The notes below the pieces were generated by a model. That model worked only from the letters and a program-made list of their open reading frames with translations. It was not told where the DNA came from and did no database searches. This document shows, in pieces, positions 5,245-10,129 of a stretch of DNA of 10,129 bases. This stretch comes from Nanobdellota archaeon (GTDB taxonomy: Archaea; Nanobdellota; Nanobdellia; Woesearchaeales; GW2011-AR15). Within the stretch, counting starts at the first letter, position 1. Each line of letters opens with the position of its first letter. Made by a program: the position numbers and the translations under genes. The stretch lies in the NCBI GenBank assembly GCA_013335235.1, contig JAAXVZ010000026.1, positions 1 through 10,129 of the forward strand, written 5' to 3'.

Positions 5245-6195
5245 ATGGAAAAAGCACTTGCGTTGGATATAGGTGGAACTAATTTTAGGATTGCGGAAGT
5301 CAGGCTTGAAAAAGGACTTCCGGTGGTCATAAAAAAAGATATAATCCCTACAAAAAGCATCAAGAATGTATCTTATGTGATAAACAAGTTCAGCAAGGAT
5401 ACAGAGGTTGCGTGCATTGGGTTCGCCGGTCCTATTATCGGCAGCCATGCCAAACTCACAAATGAATCTCTCGAAGTAGATATTGAGCAGCTGAAAAAAG
5501 AGACACGGCTCACAAAGATTAAACTTATCAATGATTTCCATGCCGTGGGATATGGTATCTCGGGAATCAAGAAATCTGAGCTTGTCTGCATAAACAAAGG
5601 TGCGGGATTCGGCAACGATGTAAAGATGGTTGTCGGTCCAGGGACAGGTCTTGGCAAGGCGTATGTGATAGGTAGTAATGTATATCCCTGCGAAGGAGGC
5701 CTGACAACTCTTGGAATAGAAAATATAGATGATTATGCCATATTGGATTATTTAAGGAGCAGATATAATGGGCCGGTCTATTATGAGGATATAGTCTCTG
5801 GCCGCGGGCTTATAGACATATACAACCATCTAGAAATAAAATCTAATCTGGAAGTCAATTTCAAGATCAGGTCCTTGATATTAGAAGAGCCTGTGAACAA
5901 GGCGAAACTAATAACCAAATACAGCTCAAAAGACAAGCTTTGCGATATGACCCTTAGGATATTCACAAAATTTTATGCAAGGTTTGTAAGGGATTCAGCA
6001 TTGAACCTGATCAGCTCAGAGGTGTATCTGGTCGGCGGGATATCAGAGGCAATCAGGCCATATCTTGACAAATATTTTATGGAAGAGTTCCAGAGGCACA
6101 GGACATATTCAAGCCTGCTCAGGAAGATCAATGTCTGTGTTATAGCAAACCAGGATATTGGGCTGCTAGGCGCAGGGGCTGCTGCGCTCAGTTAA
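5245..6195 (+). CDS. glk: Glucokinase-family (PF02685-type) hexokinase
   Basis: A 316-aa ASKHA-fold sugar kinase close to E. coli Glk in length and motif order. Visible are phosphate-1 (LALDIGGTNFRIA, 5-17), CIGFAGPI (57-64), KLTNESLEVD (70-79), the catalytic-base motif INDFHAVGYGI with Asp97, phosphate-2 (VVGPGTGLGKAYV, 129-141), EGG at 150-152, YYEDIVSGRGLIDIYNHL (179-196), the adenosine motif VYLVGGISE, and the C-terminal QDIGLLGAGAAAL. No ROK-type zinc motif is present, so it is the Glk rather than the ROK branch. In the bacterial enzyme EGG is followed by a glucose-binding His; here it is Leu153, so sugar preference may differ. The expected reaction is ATP plus hexose to hexose-6-phosphate in the cytoplasm. 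The GT8-like gene starts 17 nt after its stop, suggesting one transcript. Confidence 0.88.
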   Translation: MEKALALDIGGTNFRIAEVRLEKGLPVVIKKDIIPTKSIKNVSYVINKFSKDTEVACIGFAGPIIGSHAKLTNESLEVDIEQLKKETRLTKIKLINDFHAVGYGISGIKKSELVCINKGAGFGNDVKMVVGPGTGLGKAYVIGSNVYPCEGGLTTLGIENIDDYAILDYLRSRYNGPVYYEDIVSGRGLIDIYNHLEIKSNLEVNFKIRSLILEEPVNKAKLITKYSSKDKLCDMTLRIFTKFYARFVRDSALNLISSEVYLVGGISEAIRPYLDKYFMEEFQRHRTYSSLLRKINVCVIANQDIGLLGAGAAALS

Positions 6196-6212
6196 ATCCC
6201 TTTGCATACTTC

Positions 6213-7061
6213 ATGAGAAACGCAATCATTACAGCATGCAATAAAAGATACGGGGAATTCCTGATAAGGTGCTGGTTAAAGTCCTTGTTGGCCAAGACAG
6301 ACACAACAAATATTTCAATAATTGTTCTGGATTATGGGCTTACAAATGACCAGGTAAAGGCACTTAGGTATAACAATATAACCGTAGTCAAGGAAAGGAA
6401 AGACGGGGCAATTGTAACGATAAGGCTGCGCGATACAGCAAAACTACTTAAGAGAGAAAAATTTGGAAAAGTCCTTCTCTGCGATGGAGGCGATATCCTC
6501 TTCCAGGAGGATATATCTCCTATCTTTGAGAGAAGCGATACTCAGGTTGCAGGAGTTGCCGATGATTATTATGTTGCGTTCGAACGAAGGTTTCCGGCGA
6601 GCACATTTTCTGTTCCATATAGCCAGATAAAAAAGGTGATGCGCAACAAAAAAAGCGTCAATGCCGGATTCCTGACAGGTCCTAGTGAAAAAATGGCGTG
6701 GATATGTGAGACAGCATATTCCATGATAAAAAATAAGAAGATATACGGTCCTGACCAAGTGGTGATTCCATTCTTACTATATTCTTACGGGTTCAGGAAA
6801 TTGAACAGGACATATAATTTCATACCCGCAATGAGCAAAAAAAGGTTTTACATAGAGAATAGCGAATTCTATTTCATGAATAAAAAGAAAATAAAGGTTG
6901 TACATAATACAGGAGGAATATCTGCGTTCAGGATAATAAAGAAGTTTGGATATGGTCCTGGTTGCAATATGCTGGACACCATAAACTATGCAATCCAGAA
7001 GAACATATACCGTGGGCTTGACCTCATCTATTCAAGAAAGCTAGATATTATCTCTAAGTAG
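6213..7061 (+). CDS. GT-A-fold glycosyltransferase, GT8-like
   Basis: A 282-aa protein with a GT8-like layout. It has an N-terminal nucleotide-binding strand (NAIITACNKRYGEFLIRCW, 3-21), a second strand (ISIIVLDYG), and a metal-binding strand KVLLCDGGDILFQEDI (86-101), in which the usual DxD is written DGGD (91-94). The acceptor-side motif is SVNAGFLTG (148-156), followed by GPDQVVIPFLL (179-189) and IKVVHNTGG (227-235), matching the NaG, DQ and HxxG blocks of GT8 enzymes. No transmembrane anchor or signal is visible, so it is cytoplasmic or peripheral. It lacks a clear TATA box and follows the glucokinase-family gene by 17 nt. Its end overlaps the convergent nucleotidyltransferase gene by 21 nt. 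Donor and acceptor are unknown; a role in surface glycan or glycolipid synthesis is inferred from the neighbours. Confidence 0.75.
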   Translation: MRNAIITACNKRYGEFLIRCWLKSLLAKTDTTNISIIVLDYGLTNDQVKALRYNNITVVKERKDGAIVTIRLRDTAKLLKREKFGKVLLCDGGDILFQEDISPIFERSDTQVAGVADDYYVAFERRFPASTFSVPYSQIKKVMRNKKSVNAGFLTGPSEKMAWICETAYSMIKNKKIYGPDQVVIPFLLYSYGFRKLNRTYNFIPAMSKKRFYIENSEFYFMNKKKIKVVHNTGGISAFRIIKKFGYGPGCNMLDTINYAIQKNIYRGLDLIYSRKLDIISK

Positions 7062-7769
7062 GGATATGTAATCTTCCCATGTTCCAGTATCTGTAAAACT
7101 AATCTCATGGAGCTCTACTCTTTTCCTGCTGAATATCGCATGCTTTATTATATTGGTTGTTGTATACTCGCCTTCGCTTGCCTTTGAAATTCCTTTTCCT
7201 TCTGCCAGGAGGGAATTTGAGGCAATCATCGCGCCAGACTTTGCCAGATTACCATAACTGGCGTCTTTTGGCTTCTCAACTATATCTACTGGCTTCCCGG
7301 AACTGTCTGTTTTTAATATGGCATATTTATGTGTGTTTTCCACCGCACCTACGCCAACCAATATGTCCGGGTTAGATCTTAGGAATTCATCTGTCAGCCT
7401 TTTTATCTCTTTGTCGCTTCTGAAGAAATTGTCAGAGTCCAGCACCAGGATATCCTCTTTTTTAAAAAAAGCTTCTGCGGAAAATAGTGCACCTGCATTT
7501 CCGTCCAGTCTCTCTTGCCTATAATATGTCAGCCTACAAGAATAGGCAGATCCGTCACCCAGATACTGCTCAATCATATCCCCTTTGTATCCGATGACAA
7601 TGGCTATATCTCTTATCCCTGCATGTATGACCTGCCGGATGAGCCGCTCGATAATCGTGGCAAACATACCTCTCGCATTTGTCTCAATCGGCATAAGTGG
7701 CTTTGGCACAAGCCTTGTGTAAGGCAATAGCCTGGTTCCTTCTCCAGCGGCAAGTATAACTGCTCTCAT
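7041..7769 (-). CDS. Sugar-phosphate-type nucleotidyltransferase
   Basis: A 242-aa nucleotidyltransferase of the NTP_transferase family (RmlA/GlmU-N/LicC type), which joins an NTP and a sugar- or alcohol-phosphate to an NDP-activated compound plus pyrophosphate. Residues 2-28 carry the signature AVILAAGEGTRLLPYTRLVP followed by KPL (Lys23 of the PK motif). GIRDIAIVIGYKGDMI (51-66), GNAGAL (90-95), the metal aspartates LVLDSDNFF (D111, D113), VEKPKD (164-169), KSGAMIAS and the closing DTGTWEDYISLL (227-238) complete the pattern. There is no left-handed beta-helix tail. The ATG at 7769 is chosen because it begins the signature directly and overlaps the upstream kinase stop as ATGA. The 13 residues gained from 7808 are only the kinase C-terminus read in another frame. 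Pairing with an APH-fold kinase recalls LicA-LicC, but the substrate is open. Confidence 0.88.
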   Translation of the reverse strand: MRAVILAAGEGTRLLPYTRLVPKPLMPIETNARGMFATIIERLIRQVIHAGIRDIAIVIGYKGDMIEQYLGDGSAYSCRLTYYRQERLDGNAGALFSAEAFFKKEDILVLDSDNFFRSDKEIKRLTDEFLRSNPDILVGVGAVENTHKYAILKTDSSGKPVDIVEKPKDASYGNLAKSGAMIASNSLLAEGKGISKASEGEYTTTNIIKHAIFSRKRVELHEISFTDTGTWEDYISLLRDNI

Positions 7770-8938
7770 TTTTCCTTTAGTATCTCCGGATGATATCGTG
7801 ACAGCCATTCATTTAGCCGTATTATTCCTGTTGCATAGCACATGACTGCTTCTGACTTGACTTTCAGATGGAATGGGATCATTGTCAGGTAAAGCATCGC
7901 TTCAGTGAACCGCGCTCTGTATTCAAGATCCCCAAACCCGGTGAACTTCTCTTTTATAAGAGACTCAACATACTTGCTCCATGTCCTGAACTTCTCAACC
8001 TGGCCCTGGTCCAGGAATGCGAACTCTATCTCGACATCGCCGTGGATATTTAGGAATAACGAGTATTGGTGTTTTTCAATCAATGAGTAATAGCTGTTTA
8101 AATCGTGGTAAATCTTTGCGATGTCATATGCGACATCAAAATACATATCACCATACGGGCTTTTTCCCCTGCAGTCTATTAGTACCATGCTCTTGTAGCT
8201 TATTCCGCATAATATGTTGTTGCAGTGCAGGTCACCATGTGCATAATATATCCTGTCCGGTGTCAGCCTTGCCCTGATGCGCTCATTTCCAGTGATTGCC
8301 GGAAGTACCTTGCCAAGGTTTGCGTATCGCCTGCCGTTTACCAGAAGCGTATCTGCAGTGATGACTTCTTTCAGGAAAGGGGCCATCTGGACTGTCTCAG
8401 ATATCCGCTTCTTAAGTTTTGAGAAATGGCTCTTCTCAACAAAATCCGCTGGGGCAGGCTTTGAGTTTTCCTGTGTGTACAGGCTGTCCAATAGCACCTG
8501 GAACAGATGCTGCCACCGCCGTTTTAATATGAATCCTGGATTTAGGTTATTCAGTGTCACTTTCCTCAGGTTCGGATAAGTGTAATATTTCATCTTGACA
8601 AATACCTTTCCGGGCTTGATTGAATAACTGTCTATCTCCGGGAGGTATTTTGAAAGGGGAGTGTCCCTGAATTTCAGATACCACCTTATCTCATCGACAA
8701 GCTTGTCTTCTCCTTCTTTCCTTGCTTTTTTTATTATATATTTTCCCTGCCTCTTGAAATCCGTAAACGATGCGCCAAGATCATTGTGTATCTTGTCTGT
8801 TATCAATTCATCAAGGAAATATGCATCGACAAAATCCTGGACAAGCGTCCTGTTCTGCTTTAGAAGCTCGACAGCGCTTTTTTGGATGCTCTTGACCTTT
8901 TTTTTAATATTATTAGCCTTTAGCTTAAGCTTCGCCAT
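7766..8938 (-). CDS. APH-fold small-molecule kinase (phosphotransferase)
   Basis: A 390-aa protein of the aminoglycoside phosphotransferase/choline kinase fold. The N-lobe has KYIIKKARKEGEDKLVDEI (66-84), giving the ATP-binding lysine (K70 or K71) and its partner glutamate (E83). The C-lobe has the catalytic loop YYAHGDLHCNNIL (231-243, base Asp236), the metal-binding VLIDCRG (252-258, Asp255), and GDMYFDVAYDIAKIYHDL (263-280). The last resembles the GDxxYDLAK motif of APH-type kinases found next to or fused with nucleotidyltransferases in bacterial capsule loci. A Lys-rich N-terminal helix (3-20) precedes the fold. Expected chemistry is phosphorylation of a small alcohol or sugar that the coupled nucleotidyltransferase then activates. 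Its start shares a 47-bp divergent promoter with a glycosyltransferase. Drug resistance is an unlikely role, given the context. Confidence 0.82.
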   Translation of the reverse strand: MAKLKLKANNIKKKVKSIQKSAVELLKQNRTLVQDFVDAYFLDELITDKIHNDLGASFTDFKRQGKYIIKKARKEGEDKLVDEIRWYLKFRDTPLSKYLPEIDSYSIKPGKVFVKMKYYTYPNLRKVTLNNLNPGFILKRRWQHLFQVLLDSLYTQENSKPAPADFVEKSHFSKLKKRISETVQMAPFLKEVITADTLLVNGRRYANLGKVLPAITGNERIRARLTPDRIYYAHGDLHCNNILCGISYKSMVLIDCRGKSPYGDMYFDVAYDIAKIYHDLNSYYSLIEKHQYSLFLNIHGDVEIEFAFLDQGQVEKFRTWSKYVESLIKEKFTGFGDLEYRARFTEAMLYLTMIPFHLKVKSEAVMCYATGIIRLNEWLSRYHPEILKEK

Positions 8939-8953
8939 GCCCTCTAGTGATAG

Positions 8954-8961
8954 TTTTATAT
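8954..8961 (+). promoter_or_regulatory. TATA box for the divergent glycosyltransferase gene
   Basis: TTTTATAT is centred about 28 nt before the ATG at 8986. The adjoining TTTATAT at 8961-8967 is an alternative at about 22 nt. Both strands' boxes fall inside one 16-bp AT run. Confidence 0.5.
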
Positions 8962-8969
8962 TTATATCA
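8962..8969 (-). promoter_or_regulatory. TATA box for the APH kinase-nucleotidyltransferase operon
   Basis: The minus strand reads GATATAAA, centred about 27 nt before the ATG at 8938, the spacing of a leaderless start. It abuts the plus-strand box of the divergent gene. Confidence 0.55.
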
Positions 8970-8985
8970 CTTTTTATTTTAAGGT

Positions 8986-10129
8986 ATGTATAATGGAAAA
9001 GGCCTGATATTCTATGCAGATATAGGCCATGGATTCAGGTCTCCTGCAGAAGCGATATCAAAGGCCTTGACACAATCTGGTTTTGATTCAAGGGCTGCGA
9101 ATTTCTTTCTGGAACTAAAAGCAAAGGCAACAGAGGATATTTTAAAAAATTCTTGGAAATTGCTGCTGAACGCAGGGAACCTGTTTGATATCCTCTTCCC
9201 TGTTACCAACACATCAGCAATCAAGCCCTTTGAGAAGCTTTTCTATGCTAGACACAGGAATACAGGTCTTGTGCTCCTTGAAAAAGAGAAACCTGATTTT
9301 ATCATATGCCCCCTGCCTTTTGCGACAAATTTCTTTTCAAGACTAGTGAAGGATAATGGGCTTGACATACTTGTATTTGGATATAATGCAGATGTCATAC
9401 TTTCACACAAAGCATACATCTGCAACGAGGTCACAGACTATTTTGTATCCACCAAACAAGGATACTCTATGATGGTCAAGGACGGACAGGCCAAATCAAG
9501 GCTTTCTCTTGTAGGATATCCAATAGACAACAAATATTGCAGGGAATTTGACACAGTCAGTATTGAAAGAAGAAAGCTTGGGCTGGCTGACAGGTTCACT
9601 GTCCTGATTGTTTTCGGGGGAGACGGAATCGGCGCGTCCATCCCACTGATCAGGGAACTTGTTCGTGATGGAATCCAGTGCGTGGTTGTCTGCGGAAGGA
9701 ACAGCAAGCTCAAAAAGGATATTGATACGCTAAAAGACCCGAATCTGAAAGTACTTGGGTTTGTGACTAATCTCCAGGATTACATGTACTCTGCAGATCT
9801 TGTCGCAGGGAAATCCGGGCTGAATCTTGTCTTTGAGAGCATATTCATGAAAAAGCCATTCTGTGTCCTGAAAGCCATGACAAACGAGAAGTTTGCAGCG
9901 AGGATGATTGTCAAGGATAAAATAGGGGCATGGCCCAAAAACCGCAAAGAGGCAGCAGGGTTTATCAGGCGATGCAGGAAAGACTGGCCTTATTTTTGTT
10001 CACTTATAGAAAACATCAGGAACATCAAGCAGGAGTTCGGGCCAGAGAAGATGGTCCAGGTGGTCAGGAAGGCACTCGCTGTCAGGAAGGTATCGCAGCT
10101 AAAAAATAAAAAGGTACTCCTCTTCGACT
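8986..10129 (+). CDS. GT-B glycosyltransferase, MGDG synthase/GT28-like (3' end beyond window)
   Basis: I translated this frame from ATG 8986; it is open for 381 codons to the window edge. An in-frame TAA at 8980-8982 just upstream fixes the start no earlier. The N-terminal domain has LIFYADIGHGFRSPAEAISK (7-26), matching the GxGH...A motif of MGDG-synthase-type lipid glycosyltransferases, and DFIICPLPFATNF (104-116). The C-terminal Rossmann domain begins about residue 203 (DRFTVLIVFGGDGIGASIP) and holds CVVVCGRNSKL, KVLGFVTNLQDYMYSADL and the donor-binding AGKSGLNLVFESIFMKKPF (274-292), the counterpart of the KPGGlT-aEal motif. Such enzymes add hexose from a nucleotide sugar to membrane diglycerides or peptidoglycan precursors. 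In an archaeon a diether lipid would be the natural acceptor, but that is inference. The domain is complete by about residue 366; what follows is described among the findings. Confidence 0.82.
   Translation, partial: MYNGKGLIFYADIGHGFRSPAEAISKALTQSGFDSRAANFFLELKAKATEDILKNSWKLLLNAGNLFDILFPVTNTSAIKPFEKLFYARHRNTGLVLLEKEKPDFIICPLPFATNFFSRLVKDNGLDILVFGYNADVILSHKAYICNEVTDYFVSTKQGYSMMVKDGQAKSRLSLVGYPIDNKYCREFDTVSIERRKLGLADRFTVLIVFGGDGIGASIPLIRELVRDGIQCVVVCGRNSKLKKDIDTLKDPNLKVLGFVTNLQDYMYSADLVAGKSGLNLVFESIFMKKPFCVLKAMTNEKFAARMIVKDKIGAWPKNRKEAAGFIRRCRKDWPYFCSLIENIRNIKQEFGPEKMVQVVRKALAVRKVSQLKNKKVLLFD

Noticed and set aside
5245..6195. ROK-family kinase or BcrAD-type ATPase
   Set aside because: The zinc-binding Cys cluster of ROK proteins is missing, and motif order (NDFHA, GPGTGLG, SGRGL, LLGAGAA) follows the Glk branch.
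7766..8938. Aminoglycoside resistance gene
   Set aside because: The fold is shared, but the coupled nucleotidyltransferase, the GDxxYDxAK-like motif and the glycosyltransferase neighbours point to biosynthesis.
1..10129. CRISPR array, tRNA, rRNA, insertion sequence or terminal repeats
   Set aside because: I found no regularly spaced repeat, cloverleaf-like segment, transposase motif or inverted end pair on reading both strands. Short RNAs without known motifs could be missed.

Overview
The window looks archaeal. TATA-like boxes are centred about 22-30 nt upstream of most first-gene start codons, which is the pattern of leaderless archaeal transcripts. There is a COG1325/PF01877-type RNA-binding (predicted exosome) protein, a HerA-type ATPase fragment at the left edge, and tightly packed genes with ATGA and convergent overlaps. 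GC is roughly 40% apart from the left edge. A small-genome archaeon, possibly DPANN, is my guess; no marker gene here fixes the lineage.

Left edge (1-878): a minus-strand reading frame, open at the window start, joins a histidine kinase fragment lacking its phospho-acceptor helix to a HerA-like ATPase fragment. GC falls from about 60% to about 43% at the junction (about 265-290). This is either gene debris or an assembly chimera. An AT-rich gap with promoter signals (716-878) follows.

Middle left (879-3960): a plus-strand protein with an ACT-like C-terminal domain converges, with an 8-nt overlap, on a minus-strand block. Read in transcription order the block is the PF01877 protein, an unrecognised 229-aa protein with its own promoter, a YggS/PROSC-type PLP protein, and a short radical SAM protein. 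The last two share an ATGA stop/start overlap.

Middle right (4054-7061): a plus-strand series of alpha/beta hydrolase, four-helix membrane protein, glucokinase-family sugar kinase and GT8-like glycosyltransferase. The first three each carry a TATA box; the glycosyltransferase probably rides on the glucokinase transcript.

Right (7041-10129): a minus-strand operon of an APH-fold small-molecule kinase and a sugar-1-phosphate-type nucleotidyltransferase (ATGA overlap). It diverges, across a 47-bp promoter, from an MGDG-synthase-like GT-B glycosyltransferase that runs off the window. Sugar kinase, nucleotidyltransferase, APH kinase, GT-A and GT-B enzymes within 5 kb suggest a surface glycan or glycolipid pathway. 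That pathway is inference; no substrate can be read from the sequence. I see no tRNA, rRNA, CRISPR array, insertion sequence or long repeat.
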